The notes beneath the pieces were generated by a model that was given only the letters and a program-made list of their open reading frames with translations, did no database searches and was not told the origin of the DNA. A program made the translations under genes and the position numbers. This document shows, piece by piece, positions 35,272-47,842 of a DNA stretch of 64,000 nt. The stretch covers positions 124,001 through 188,000 of the forward strand of contig JAJIRX010000742.1 in assembly GCA_023853785.1 (NCBI GenBank), in the 5' to 3' direction. Position 1 is the first letter of the stretch. Each line of letters starts with the position of its first letter. This stretch comes from Psilocybe azurescens (taxonomy: Eukaryota > Basidiomycota > Agaricomycetes > Agaricales > Agrocybaceae).

Positions 35272-38119
35272 ATTGAAGAATTTGAGTAGGTGAAAGGGAT
35301 TGTACTAGACGAGCTGAGCGATGATAGAAGCTTAGGAGACTGGGGTTTATATAGTATTTGCTTTATATTATTCATCCTAAATACATTTCGTAAGCTGAAA
35401 AGCACAACGACGAATCGCTTAGAAAATTTAGAGGACGGTGACCTGACGATAGGGGCTTTACACAGCTTGTCATGAGAATAGATTGCTTGATCAGGAAGGG
35501 GGCGATCATAAATCAAATTTATTGACAAAGTCGTTATCAGTCATACAGTATGATCAGTCAACCGTTGTTCAACCGCATACAACATCCGCACAGATACCAA
35601 TACACATATGATATGGTATCTTGCCTAGAATTAAAGTGGTTTCGAGGTGGTTGTGTCCAATGATGTTTTATCACTCATATTTGTCGTCGTCGTCGTCGGG
35701 CCGTCGCCATTGTGTTACACATAGGAGTCTGCGAAGTGTGTGTCTGGTGTATGTCGAAGATGCGCCAATCTGCTCTACTCGTGATTATTCTACATACATA
35801 TAAGAAATCAGTGTAACTGCATTGGTATTATTTCAAATACAACTCACGTATGCGACATGGATATATAAGCCTAATCCTCAGCTCGGCGCTTAGTATCGTC
35901 CACATCGGATCACACGCCCGCAGTCTTCTCCTATATGGCCGCACGTGATAATCGGAACTCGCTGTTTGGCTGGTAGCTTGAAGAAAGCCTTTAGATGGCA
36001 TAGGCGCCTAAACACTGACTAATATAGACATTGTACCATTACACGATCATACTCTCAGCGTTTACGTATGGGATAATATATGCCTTAAATCAGTAAAACA
36101 TAGACCCCAAATGTTACAAGACGAAGAAACAAGTGTTCAGGACCAATGGACGCCGACGCTCTGTAGAAAAGACAAGCAGCCACAAGGCTTGCTTTGAGAT
36201 AAACCATATGAGGAGGGAAATTAATGAAAGGAGGAACAGCTCTCTGAGGTTACTGTTTCTCACATCTCACTCTTATAGGACGCAGGGTGGCAAACCTTCT
36301 GCCGTAATGAACACTATGCCAAATAAGATGTACACCATTCGGAACGACTTCTCATGATACAACAACTTGCATTTAATTTACATTCTTTTACTTGGGCACT
36401 AGCCAGAAGTCGCTAGACAATGGAACTTTCCCAGGAGTTTTATTACTCGAGATGTGCTTCCAATATCATTCTTGGAAATGGTAGGTGGCATTTTTGACAC
36501 GATCTTGAGGTAATTATCGTCCTTTCTCGTTGATTTAAGCGAGTTCAGGCGAGGATTTAATCGGGTGCTCTGTGAAGGGGTTGGCCAACTGAGCGATCTG
36601 CGATCATTTGGGGGACCATACGGGTATACCTGTCTGATCAGCGCATTTTACAAGTAATTATAACACTAATGTCAGAGCCCGAGGCGGTATATACACTGAG
36701 TCGTTTACAGTCCTATGTGCATATTAATGACGGAGTGGCTGAGTGGCACTAAGACTCACCAAAGCCTATTATGGCAGTAAGAACTTTGCTTTAAAAATTT
36801 AAACTCAATAGTATGCAGTGGTTTTATTCCAGGGTCAAGTGAATTATCAGACATTAGCGGTCGGTCCGATAAAAGCGCCCGGGTGTGAAGCCCTACGGTT
36901 TCGACGAGCGGCTTTTGGCTCTTGAGATTTATTCTCACAAAATGGTTCATTGTTAAGAATATCCACAAAACTGCCAAGCCGTATGTTTGACACTAAACGC
37001 CACAGGCCTCGCAAAGCGTTAAATTAGATAATGATATGCCGTGCGAGTGATTTGAGGTGATTTGGCAGACTGTATGTACCTTTTGCAGATGCATGATGTC
37101 ACGAATGCGTCATTTTGGTCGTCTCGAAAAGCTTATCAAAAAGATATCAAGGAACATGCCGTATAGATATCAATAAAAGTAACCGCTTATACTTTAGGTG
37201 GAGGAAGCTTTTTTAACTCATTCTATCATCCGTGTGTATGTAGCTCAAGGAGATTTGTTTACTGAACGTTCAACGAATAAGCGCCGGTCAAAATTCTACT
37301 TCCAGAGCGGATTCTTTGCTATGGATGAGCATTACTTCGATTATCGTGTTTTTATCGTGTATCCTTTAGCATCTACAGTTTCTGTCAGGGACCGCGTTAT
37401 ACCCACGCAAGGGTTTACCCAAGGGCCAAACGTCGGTATGGAACGAACACCACGTTGGCTTGAAATGCCATCTAAATCCCTCTATCCAAATATAATCTGC
37501 GTAGAAGACGCTCATCAAAACCCACGACTGTCAACTTCAATATGTTTTGCTCAGGTCCAAGTTGCACCATTTGTTGTAAACGTCACTTTATGAAATGTAA
37601 ACTTGGTGAGCGCTTGATGAGCAATCATATTATCTTTCATTTTGGGTTGTCTCAAGTGACGAGGCCTCTCTAGAAAGCACAGGTGCTACTGGTGTGTACA
37701 AACAATGAAGGTCGTCGTTGAACGTAAACTGCATTAGCCCAAGATCTGACGAAGTATTGTCCACCCATCCAGAGATTGTCTATTTATTGCCTGAGAGTAC
37801 AGCTTATTGAAGGACCGCCAATTATATTTAAATGCGTTCTATTTTTAGTATTGTTGTTGAGGTTGTCGAAGACTCCAATTGAAGGGCCTACGAAAACGGT
37901 CACGTGAAATGTTTTTGCAAAAGTATTTTGGGAGAGGGTATGATATGAAGCTCCGGCCTGTTTCCAGATAGAAAGCAAGAGAAACAAGAAAAATAAAATC
38001 CAACAAAATCGCTTGACACTGACTAGTAGAAACTCCAAGAAACATATCTCCGCCCTCTCTTCCGACGACAATGTTCGCTGTTCGATATAATATGTACATT
38101 GATGTTTACCGTGCCCGCT
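35272..38119. other. Intergenic, no gene seen
   Basis: Mostly AT-rich sequence without recognisable genes. It includes a short (TCG)n run near 35684. The longest open frame (37198-37593) starts without an ATG, has no known domain and shows no intron context. Confidence 0.45.
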
Positions 38120-40108
38120 TCATCCGTCCAACAAAGCAGCGGCTTTTCGTGCGTTGGCCCGGATAGATTCTACTTGAAGTTCCAAATTCCTGATTTTTTC
38201 GCGGGCTTCACGGAGTTCGCTTTCTAGTCGTGCGTTCTCAGACGCCAAGAAGCTGTCCTGCTGAGAGTATGTTACAGTGAGTACAAACTCTTCATAGAAA
38301 GAGTCAAAGACATGTACCTTAGAATCACTGGTCTGGGACCGGGAAGGGGTCCGGGCTTCAGCGACAGGCGAAGGAGAGGGCGCCCAGCTTTTCTGTGTGG
38401 GTGCAGCTGTGATAGGGGAGGGTTCCGAGACGGAGACCGCTGCCGGAGGAGGTACCGCCAAAGGCGCTGGGGATGGGGCAGCCGCGCTAAAGGTCCGCGT
38501 GGGTTGGATCGGCGTCTGCACAGGCGCAGGTGCTACTGCAGAGGGAACGCTGCCTGGCTGAGGCCCAGTGATGGAAGAGCCGTCGGCGAGGCTGACAAGC
38601 TTGCGTGGGGCGACTTTCCCGTTGAAGAATTCGGAGGCGGAGAGGGAGGGCTCGATTGATGGAGCCGGTGGGTAGATATCGGATTGGAACGAATCCGCCT
38701 GTCACGAATGAGAAGGTAAGCTGAAAGGTTTAAAGGCGGTTTAGAAATGGAGATGACACCTGCCTTTCGTGGAACAATGAAAGCAATGGGTTCGATGGAC
38801 GATCCATGGACTTTGTAGGCACGAGCGATTTCACATTCTGCGACGTTCAACGATCGTCGGGGCAGGAAACACATGCCACGTTGAGGCTCGGAAGATTTGT
38901 GCTCGGAGAGAGCGAATAGTGAATCCGACTCATACTCGTAATAGCGAACGTTACCGTCTCTGTTTATTTTGGTAAGTTAAGTTGGACCATATGCTACTCA
39001 TGAAATACACATACCCCTTTCCAGCTGTACCAACACACCGTCATAAGAAAGATTCCTAATTGCAGGTAGTAGTCGAATCACTCACCCAAGAAGAGAATGT
39101 TGTTATCAGTCCAGAAAGGCATCACAACACCAGCAGACTGATCCAATGAGATTGTCTTGACGTTGCCCAATCCTCCTGTTTCCCAAATCGCAACTTGTCG
39201 ATCCGACATCTTGCTGAAGCCAGTTGTGGCAATCTTGTCCAGTTCGCCCATCCATGCAATGCGCGAGCCCTTGATGCCGGTGTGACCATCGTTCGTCCTG
39301 ACCGCTTCTCCTCCAACACGAGGATCGAACAGGCGCAGCTTCCTATCCCTGGAAGTGGTGGCGAGGAGAGTACCCGTGGTGTTGAACGCCATACTTTGCA
39401 CAATATCTCCATGTCCGGTAAGAACAGCTCGTGGATCTTCCGGATTAGCAAGATCCCAGAGTTTGACTGTGTATTCTCCCGACGAACTGGCCAGGACATT
39501 TTCAGCGGTGGGATGGAACAACACCTGCCCTATCTTGCGAGGAGAGCCATCGATGCGGAGCACAGGATCGAAATCTTGAGGAACCCATCCTTCCTGACCC
39601 CAGCCTTCAAACAGCGAAGGCTCAACCTTCCAGATCATAACCTTTCCATCTTCGCCTCCTGATGCCACGATAGAGTCGTTGTGAGGAGACCAGTCGGTAT
39701 CGAGAACCGCAGCAGTGTGACTGCGTGCCAAAGGAATGGTTTCAGGTAGCTTGTAGGGCAGGCCGGGTACAGCTTGGAAAGGGGAAGGTAAAGGTAGAAT
39801 GGCGAAGGCGCCTCCTCCGGACGCGTTCCAATTCACGCTGATGTATTCCTATCATGCAATCACACATCATCAGCAACACTACTCATGTAATACCAAATGA
39901 AAGCTCTCACCCCAGAAGCAGAGATAATATTGGTGTCCCAGGCACTGTTAGTCACTTTGACGTTCTCTATGCCGTGTTCCTTCTTCGCTGGTTGTCCGAA
40001 GACGTGGCTAGATGGTTGAAATGATTACAGCATGATTAGATCTTCGGGGGTCTAGACGACATAGACGCGTCCGTACCGATATTTTGAGGCTCGAACAAAG
40101 CGCGACAT
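38120..40108 (-). CDS. CRN1: Coronin
   Basis: WD40 actin-binding protein that crosslinks F-actin and regulates Arp2/3. Seven exons: 40108-40077, 40007-39911, 39848-39086, 39024-39015, 38959-38764, 38698-38318 and about 38257-38120, giving about 538 residues. It starts MSRFVRASKYRHVFG, the conserved coronin N-terminal signature. WD repeats follow (HTAAVLDTDWSPHNDSIVAS, ENVLASSSGEYTVKLWD, GDIVQSMAFNTTGTLLATTS). The conserved extension (FLAGKGDGNVRYYEYE, IVPRKADSFQSDIYPP) comes next, then a Pro/Ala-rich linker and a C-terminal coiled coil (ENARLESELREAREKI). Exon 4 is only 10 nt. The intron between VPRK and ADSF is read best with a GC donor. Divergent from GcvT. Confidence 0.94.
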
Positions 40109-40315
40109 GATTTCTGCTTATCTATAACAGAAAATAAAGACAAAAAGAGGATTGTTCGAGCAGAGGTTGTGTAGGAAGTGGTATCGAACGACGAGCTTGG
40201 ATACGGCGGTGATGTTCAGGGTCAAGATGCTACTTTGTTGGGTTAGGGTCACAATAAATGGGTTTTCCGGTAATCGTGCTTCTCTCTTGACCGTATTCCA
40301 TAGAACTGAAGGGCC
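40109..40315. promoter_or_regulatory. Shared promoter region of coronin and GcvT
   Basis: Only 207 bp separate the two divergent start codons, so both promoters and leaders must overlap here. No clear TATA box was seen; both are likely constitutively expressed genes. Confidence 0.5.
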
Positions 40316-42018
40316 ATGGTCAATATGACCACTTCTCGTATTCTCTCGGTTCTGAGAGGACAATATTCGACGTTCTTCAGATACGAGGCGGTCAGGCAAT
40401 GCAGCCGGGGGTATGCAAGTTCGTCGGAACAAGTACTAAGATTACTCGTCTTCATCCAAAGATAACCGACGTTGAACGTATCTCTCTAACAGTTGAAACG
40501 GACGGGGCTTTACGACTTTCACCTCAAGCATGGGGCCAAAATGGTTCCATTCGCTGGGTACTCAATGCCGCTATCGTATGGAGATGTTGGGCAAGGTATG
40601 TCTTCACACGATGTCTGCATCATTTATTGAGTTTCATTCAACATGTCTAGTCGCAAGTCATAGCCATGTCCGCAATAGCGTCGGTATTTTCGACGTTGGA
40701 CATATGGTTCAGTCAAAGTACCCATAATTTTCCCTCATTCTAATGCCCATTTTTCACCGAACCGAACTAGCTTCCGAGGAACCACAGTGACCCAGTTTTT
40801 GGAATGGCTAACACCGTCGTCTCTCGCCCAGCTGAAGCCATACTCGTCAACGCTCTCTGTGCTTCTGAACACACAGGGTGGTATCATTGATGATACCATC
40901 GTCACCAAACACTCCGAAAATGCCTTCTACGTTGTAACGAATGCAGGCCGCCGGAAGGAAGACCTGGCCTGGTTTGCACAAAAGCTCGAGGAATGGAATG
41001 CGGGCAAACGCGCCGACGAAGCTGTAGAGCATCAGGTGCTTGAAAACTGGGGACTTCTTGCCCTTCAAGGTAGGATCTTGCACCTTGTTGAATGAAGAGC
41101 CAACGTGCTGAATTTCGATGGCTAGGCCCTGAAGCAGCGTCATACTTGCAAAGCTTGACATCATTTGACCTTCAGCAACTTACCTTTGGAACATCCGCAT
41201 TTGTCCCAATAGAAGGCTTTAATCTCCACGTCGCTCGTGGTGGATACACCGGCGAAGATGGATTCGAGGTGACTAAAACCCTTTATTGAGGTTGAAGACC
41301 TACCTTCTTTCTAATGCGCATTTAGGTCTCCATACCACCATCACAGACAGTGGAGGTCGCCACACTGCTCTCAAAACCACCAGTTCAGCTGATTGGTCTT
41401 GGGGCACGGGACTCTCTACGACTTGAGGCAGGCATGTGTCTTTATGGCAACGATCTAGACGAAACCACGACCCCAGTTGAAGCAGGCTTGTCTTGGGTAA
41501 TCGGTACATCTCTTCAGCATCGTCCCATAATATTTATATATAACCAAAATCTTTCCTCAGGAAAAGATCGCAAGGTTAGCGGCGGCTTTATAGGAGCAGA
41601 TGTTATCCAAAAACAATTGAAAGACGGGCCCACAAGGCGCCGAGTGGGATTAGTCGTGGATGGTGCTCCGGCGCGTCGTGAGTCGCAGTTTGTGTGGGCT
41701 GCAGGATGATCGGATTCTCAATAATCATCACAGAGGGTGCCAAAATATTCGCTCCACTTGGACAGGAGGAAATCGGTCAGTCACGTCAACCCAAGACCTC
41801 GCATCTTGTTCATTTGACCTTGTTCTGCCTCTTTCTTTCCAGGGGTCATAACCTCGGGAATTCCCTCTCCCACTCTCGGCAAAAACATAGCCATGGGGTA
41901 CATCAAGTCTGGGTGGCACAAGAAGGGCACAGAAGTCGAAGTCGAGGTGCGCAAACAGCGGCGCAAGGCTGTACTGACCCCAATGCCGTTCGTCAAACCT
42001 AACTATTGGAGAGGATGA
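40316..42018 (+). CDS. GCV1: Aminomethyltransferase, glycine cleavage T protein (mitochondrial)
   Basis: Transfers the methylene group from the lipoyl-bound aminomethyl of H protein to tetrahydrofolate in the mitochondrial glycine cleavage complex. Nine exons (40316-40432, 40493-40595, 40651-40717, 40771-41069, 41126-41268, 41326-41503, 41561-41677, 41734-41775, 41843-42018) keep frame and give 413 residues, typical length. The first exon encodes a mitochondrial presequence ([20 protein letters not shown], Arg/Ser-rich). Motifs: [67 protein letters not shown] and the C-terminal GYIKSG. A second ATG at 40325 could also serve. Confidence 0.93.
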
Positions 42019-43689
42019 ATATGAACCCTCTTGGCCCGCTTATTTCCTCGCATCTACACCACGGATCTTTCTCAGTCTGTTCAACACAGAACAAATGCAA
42101 TGCTTTCGTTTCATACCCTCATCGTCATGACCCTCTCTTGATTCACTCTCAATTTAGGAATCTAAACGAACACATGTCGAAATTCCAGGTCAATGATCAT
42201 GTTTTTCGATCAGATTTCATGTTGGCCGTCGGCTCTTTCCGACATGAGCACAGAAGCTTCGACTCTGATAAATTCAATGTGCGAGAATGTGCGCCCTGTC
42301 TCCGCACCCGTCCCCGCCAACCTAGCCATTTCTGAAGTCGAAGAGGTATCGTGCCTTAGAGAACCTGAGTATAAGGCATGACTTCAGGCTAGTACTAATA
42401 TGGGACATTTGTATTATTAAATTATAACTGCCACCCACGTTCAGTTTTCACGTCACAGTCCGATTACAGCCTCACGCCCTCTCACGCCTCAATCACCTCG
42501 TGCATTGATTTTGATTTTCACCTTTAAGGTTCGTCTTCATTATGTCCTTGTCTGTCCTTCCTTCTGTATTTTTATTTCTCATGTGGAGCATCATTAATGT
42601 CGCGTCCTTGAAGTTGCACTTCTGATGAGAGTGGTCGAATTTGTTGCTGCTGATGCGCTTAGAGATTGCACTGATGTTTTAATTTCTAGTAAACAAAGCC
42701 TGCTTTGCTATGTATGGACAAAGCTAAACGGAGTCAATAAAAATCTTTTCTCGTGCGCAGGTCGTGGCCAAGTCACGATAGCCTCAGCCGAATAAGTGTT
42801 CAGACGTTCAGGTCCTCTTCACTTGGCTCTCCGGTTGTGTTTGTGGCGTTGTGGCGTTCTTTTCATATCCCAAGTGGCGATAACTTGCTAAACTTTGTCT
42901 TTTGCGGTACCGATCCCTTTATCTGGCCTTTGCGCGTCTAGTTCAGGGGCCAAGGAACTCGAACTTCTGCCAACTACAGCCTCGCAAAGATCCAGCCTAT
43001 CATATGGCTAATTAATCCTCTCCGCGGATAAGCACAAATCAGCGTGTTTCTCCATTCTCGTAAGAGATGGGTTTAAACATAGGCTTAAAAGCGCACCGGA
43101 GTTCCGCATATTTCTATGAATTTGTGAGAAGAATCGAGGTTGCTTGAGTATTCGACGGAGGCAATCAGTTTTAAGTTTTCCGGAACTCCATGCTGCGGAA
43201 TCAGAATGACGCAACATCTGAACATGTCTGCATAGCCCTCGTCGTTGATTAAAGGCATTTTCAAGAAAAGATGTCCATATACGTCGGAGTGTCGGCGTTT
43301 GACCACAAGGGCCGCTTTGAGAAGGAATCAGGAAGATGACGCTGTCCTCAGAATTCGTGCTGCAGTTTCGTTCCGTTCTGAGGCTCAAGCATTCACGTCG
43401 GTTCCAACCTATCGGACAATGTGCCCATGCGTGATGACGAACTCGATGAACGTGTTAACAGAATACAATTATATCGAGAGGCCAGGCATATTCGAGACTT
43501 CGATTACTTTCGCCGAGGTTTGTACATTGAAGGCTCATTACAGAGCCCAGAATCTCCCCCTTGTTCTCAGTAACTCATCCACGTCAGCCTCTAATGCTGT
43601 CTACTACAAAATTGTAAAGCTTAGTGAAACGGACGAATATGAAAAGCTCTAACTATTTCACGGTACGTTATGATGCACTGTGTTTAGAG
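42019..43689. other. Intergenic, no gene seen
   Basis: 3' region of GcvT and AT-rich spacer. Open frames on both strands at 43008-43652 overlap one another and lack known domains. Confidence 0.4.
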
Positions 43690-44807
43690 ATCTATTTTTA
43701 GACACGAGCGGTTGCACCGCCAATCTGAAGACCAGCAGTGCCATAATTCTGTGTAATTACACTGCGCGGATTGCGTTCGGAATATATATTCGAGTTTCAT
43801 GGTTTTAAATGCTCTGCTTCTGAGCTTCTAGGGTGTCGACGACTAGTATCACGCCAGTGGTGTTCTGGCGTAAAACACAAATTCATTGGCCGGATTTAGC
43901 GACCTCGAAGGACACACGGCTGGCTAACAGTTTAAGATAGGTTCGGGCTTCGGACTCGACACCGACCCGTAACGATAATAGACTTGGTAATTTGAGCAGC
44001 TTGAATGTCTAGAATGCCCTTGAACTTGGATTTGGATTTGGACGAGCCAATTGAAATCTGTTCTTGCTGTCTTGGGTTGTGCTCAGCCATCTTGCTGGAA
44101 ATAACGCGCGAGTGGAAGATTTGTGCTCAGGAAGGCTGATGGATGATACTCGATGACGTATTGTGTGTATATATGATCGATCCGGAAGTGTAACATGTCT
44201 TGAATCATCTGTCAGAACTTCGTACAGTTGCCGAATGAATAGTGAGTATTGAATGCTGGAAGGGAAACACAACCGATGATTCTATTCCATAATTAGGACA
44301 AAGTGCGTCAGTACGCTGTAAACAAACGACTTCTTGTACAGCGGGAAGTCCACTTTCGTGTGAATGACTTCATTATATCTGACCCGGGAAACTTATTAAT
44401 TATCAATGGTCTTGAGTTAACGGTCTATCCATCGTAGGAGATATAAACATTTGAATCGAATACGTCTGTCCAATAAGTAGTAGGTCATTAGTAAAATTTT
44501 CAAGATTTCTTCAACGAATCTATGTGCGGAACTAAAACAAAACGGACTACCGATAATAATAGAAACGGAAAAAGCGTACCTCCAAGCGCTAGTAAAAATA
44601 TTTGACAGGCGATTCTTCGATTATAGCTTTGCATTTCAGTTTCTCCCATGAGAAGATGTTATTGTTATGCTTAACATTTGTTTGTACTCGATTGTAAGAG
44701 GCCATTTGGCTATAAAAGATGGACGTCTCCGGGTCAACACTCCTCAGTCCAGTGGTCGCAAAAACCTCTCTACTACTTTACCAATTACTCAAAGCAGCTC
44801 ATTCAAA
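43690..44807 (+). repeat. Upstream block U1 of hydrophobin H5
   Basis: Third copy of the block before H1 and H4. The segment ACCAGCAGTGCCATAATTCT and the final GGCTATAAAAGATGG match the others. The TATA box is at 44711-44717, 97 bp before the start codon. Confidence 0.7.
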
Positions 44808-45322
44808 ATGTTCGCTCGTGCTTCCTCCGTCTTTGTTCTTGCTTTGCCCATCCTTGCGGTTGCCAGTGCCGTTCCACGCCAAGACTCCCCCTCGAACCAG
44901 TGCAACACTGGCACTTTGCAATGCTGCAACTCTACTCAGAGTGTTAGTCACTCTATACCATAGTTTGTAATTGGATCTGACTTATGTGATTTCATTTCAG
45001 GCAACCTCGAGCTCCATTGCTGGCCTCCTTGGTCTTTTTGGGTGTAGTCGTCGGCAGCGTCACCGGGCTTGTCGGCGGTAAGTGTTTATCTCGAAATGAG
45101 ATACTATTTGACCATTGACAAATGTATTCGTCTTTAGTCACCTGCTCCCCTATCTCTGTCATTGGTGTTGGTGGAAACTCCTGCACTGCCCAACCCGTCT
45201 GCTGCACCGACAACTCATTCGTATGTCTACCCCGGCTAATTATGATCCTCTGAAAACTGATTAAAATATCTCAGAACGGTCTCATCGCTCTTGGCTGCAC
45301 CCCCGTTAATCTGAACTTGTAG
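44808..45322 (+). CDS. Class I hydrophobin H5, frame broken in exon 2
   Basis: Same design as H1 and H4. Exon 1 (44808-44942) has signal peptide [21 protein letters not shown] and QCNTG, QCCNS. Exon 2 (45001-45077) is 77 nt with the T5 run at 45035-45039. The last two exons restore the hydrophobin pattern (TCSPIS, NSCTAQ, VCCTDN, GCTP) to TAG at 45320-45322. Splice sites and eight cysteines are intact, but the frame is off by one after exon 2. Nearest H6 lies 2 kb downstream. Confidence 0.75.
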
Positions 45323-46189
45323 ATGCATGGCATTGAGCATTCTAGTAGCTGAAGGAGCGGAAAGTTGACCGATTGAGGCGGCGCTTATAGTTTGATATAA
45401 ATACCAAAAAAGAACGGACCTTTTCGAGTTGTTGAGATAATATGAACGATTTCTAAGCAGAAAAGTGCATACTCATTGTAGTAGTCCTGACTGATTAGAT
45501 TGTAAACTTAGCTGTGACTTAAAAATAACTTGTCGAAACTGGTGAGGCCTGAGATTATGGTCTATTTATAGATTTTCCCATTAAGAGCTGATATGCCGGT
45601 TGGGGACTGCGTCTGATGAGTTATCAAAAGAACTAACCTTGATTAATTAGGAGAATCAGAGTTCCCAGTTCTGGGCGGGAATTGGATTGAACTTTCGCCG
45701 ACACTACTTGCAAAAACCAATAAAAAATGCTCCAAAACTGTCTCGAAACCCGTTGCAAAAGCGCCCCGACTAAGAGAGGTGGTTTTACATTGGGCTCTCA
45801 AGACCTCAGACCGAGCCACAACCGGAATAGAAAGTGTGTGTCAACACTAGCTCCTGATATGAAAGACCAATGTTCAGATCAACCTTGTAGGTATCTGTGA
45901 GACTACTTGCTGAGCCTGAGGAAACTATGGCTGCATATACATGGGCGATTAGATTCATGCCGTGTACCATGGGTGCTCAGGATTACCTTCTGTCAATAAG
46001 TTGACCACGACCGAGCACTGGGCCTATTCTGGGACCCGAAGTATATGAAGGCCAGAACAAGGCCAGAACGTCCTGGAAATGGGATCGAGGTCCATAAACT
46101 TCCAGGATAGACACACGGAACCGCAAAATATCATGGGAGACCTAATTCTGGGAGTTGACATTGGGCAATCTGTCAGGCATTGATACCAC
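45323..46189. other. Spacer between H5 and the H6 upstream block
   Basis: The 3' flank of H5 resembles that of H1 and H4 for about 250 bp. The rest holds no recognisable gene. Confidence 0.4.
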
Positions 46190-47341
46190 GACAGGAATAT
46201 GATTTTGATCTACTGGGACGAAATTACTTCAAAGGGGACTGAGAAGAAGCTTCTAGACACTCATCGACCATGCGATCAGCCCCCCGGCTAGTGACTCCGT
46301 GTGCTCGAGGTTGTCCGTCACCGCGGAGCGTGCTCGCACTCAGAGAATTTAGCAGGCTCGAAACTTGGTGGTCATGGTAAATCAGCCACTTAGAGAATTG
46401 ACTTCAAGTGTTTTCGATTCTTTGGGTGGTGCCCACAGAGAATGATTTCCCGCGGGGCTCTTCTGTCATAATAACGAAATCAAAATGAGTCAACTACATT
46501 CCTCACCCACCCCCATGGCCGACCCAAGTCAAATTGCCGTTTTCCTGCGGCACATGCAGGAGCGTGGGTGGGTCATAGTGACTAATCAGATTTCTGTACT
46601 TCAAATCTCAATCCCACGTAAGTATCGGCATGTCTGCAACCATTTATGGACTAGCGTCTTCTTGTGTTATGTATCACTTATTCGGATCTGACTGTAAATA
46701 ATTACCATGAAGCGAATAAACCCAGTTCGAGGCACAAGTTTAGGTGAATAGTGTGTGCCAAGTTCGCTGATCGCTATGCGGGTCCACGCTTGAAGAAGCT
46801 CGTGGCTCTCAGTGTTCTCTGACTTTCAAAGTACAATTGTAATTATTGTGATCATGGGCATTCAGCGAATCACGAAACTCCCGATTGTCATGCCAATAGC
46901 AACGCTCGACTGCGTGTCTGTGCTGTCAGATACTGACATCGCGAGGAATTACAGGGTCATGTTATTTGATGATCTCTAGAGCGTTTGCGGCTGAAAAGCG
47001 CTGAGAAGAGAGCCGGCCTATCAGAGTAAATGGGTTGCGGCGAGCTGTCATGAATCATCGAATCAGAGAGAAGCCGATGCCTTCAGCAATCCGGGTCGTA
47101 CAGCCTTGACATATGTGACAGCCCCAAAGTCTGGTTTTATGTTCATTTCTAACTAGCATCCGTCAAAACAACACGGAACATGAAATGTTTGTCCTTCGGA
47201 TAAATTGTTCATTATACTGAATAAAGGCATTCGAAATTGTATAAAAGGATGAGGATTTCACAGATACTCTTCAGTCGAACACACCACAGTTCTACTACTC
47301 AGCCAGTCCACTTCTCAGAACAGGAATTTCAGCTTCTCAAG
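46190..47341 (+). repeat. Upstream block U2 of hydrophobin H6
   Basis: Reverse-orientation copy of the blocks before H2 and H3, with the matching TTGTATAAAAGG TATA element (TATA box 47240-47246, 102 bp before ATG) and the CAGTTCTACTACTCA leader. Confidence 0.7.
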
Positions 47342-47842
47342 ATGTTTGCTCGTGCCTCCACTCTTGTTCTCGCTCTCCCGCTCCTTGCCGCTGCCAGTGC
47401 TGTTCCCCGCAACGACGGTCCTTCTAACCAATGTAACACTGGGACCATTAGCTGTTGCCAGAGTACCGTTTCGGTAAGCCGTCGTAGTCCCATTGAAAGG
47501 ACGCTTGAGTCGCTGATTGATTTCCACAAGTCAACCTCCTCTGAAGCGAACCTTCTCACCGGGCTTTTGGGCATTGTTCTTGGCCCTGTCACAGCCCTTC
47601 TCGGCCGTGAGTTTTACATTAGCTTGTCAGACTTCAACTTGTCTAACTGAAGTCAATGTTTACAGTTAACTGCTCTCCCATCAGTGTTCTTGGTATTGGC
47701 AGCAACTCCTGCACTGCCCAACCCGTTTGCTGCACTGGAAACTCATTCGTGAGTAAATTTACAAGTAAAGCACTTATATTTTTATAACCCTCACTTATAG
47801 AATGGCCTTATCAATCTTGGCTGCTCTCCCATCAACCTTTAA
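47342..47842 (+). CDS. Class I hydrophobin H6
   Basis: Predicted 110-residue secreted hydrophobin. Exons 47342-47473 (132 nt), 47531-47606 (76), 47666-47748 (83) and 47801-47842 (42), all GT-AG with the frame intact. Signal peptide [20 protein letters not shown] as in H2 and H3. Cysteines: QCNTG, SCCQS, NCSPIS, NSCTAQ, VCCTGN, GCSP, the class I order. It ends INL at TAA 47840-47842, two residues shorter than H2. More diverged from H2 and H3 than they are from each other, so it is the older branch of this family. Confidence 0.93.

Noticed and set aside
35684..35702. Short TCG trinucleotide run
   Set aside because: Ordinary microsatellite with no link to a gene or repeat.
37198..37593. Open frame of 131 residues
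   Set aside because: Starts at a non-ATG codon, no recognisable domain and no intron signals around it.
45031..45046. A 16-nt GT...AG segment spanning the T5 run in H5 exon 2 that would restore the frame if spliced
   Set aside because: Far below the minimum size of a spliceosomal intron, so coincidence is more likely.
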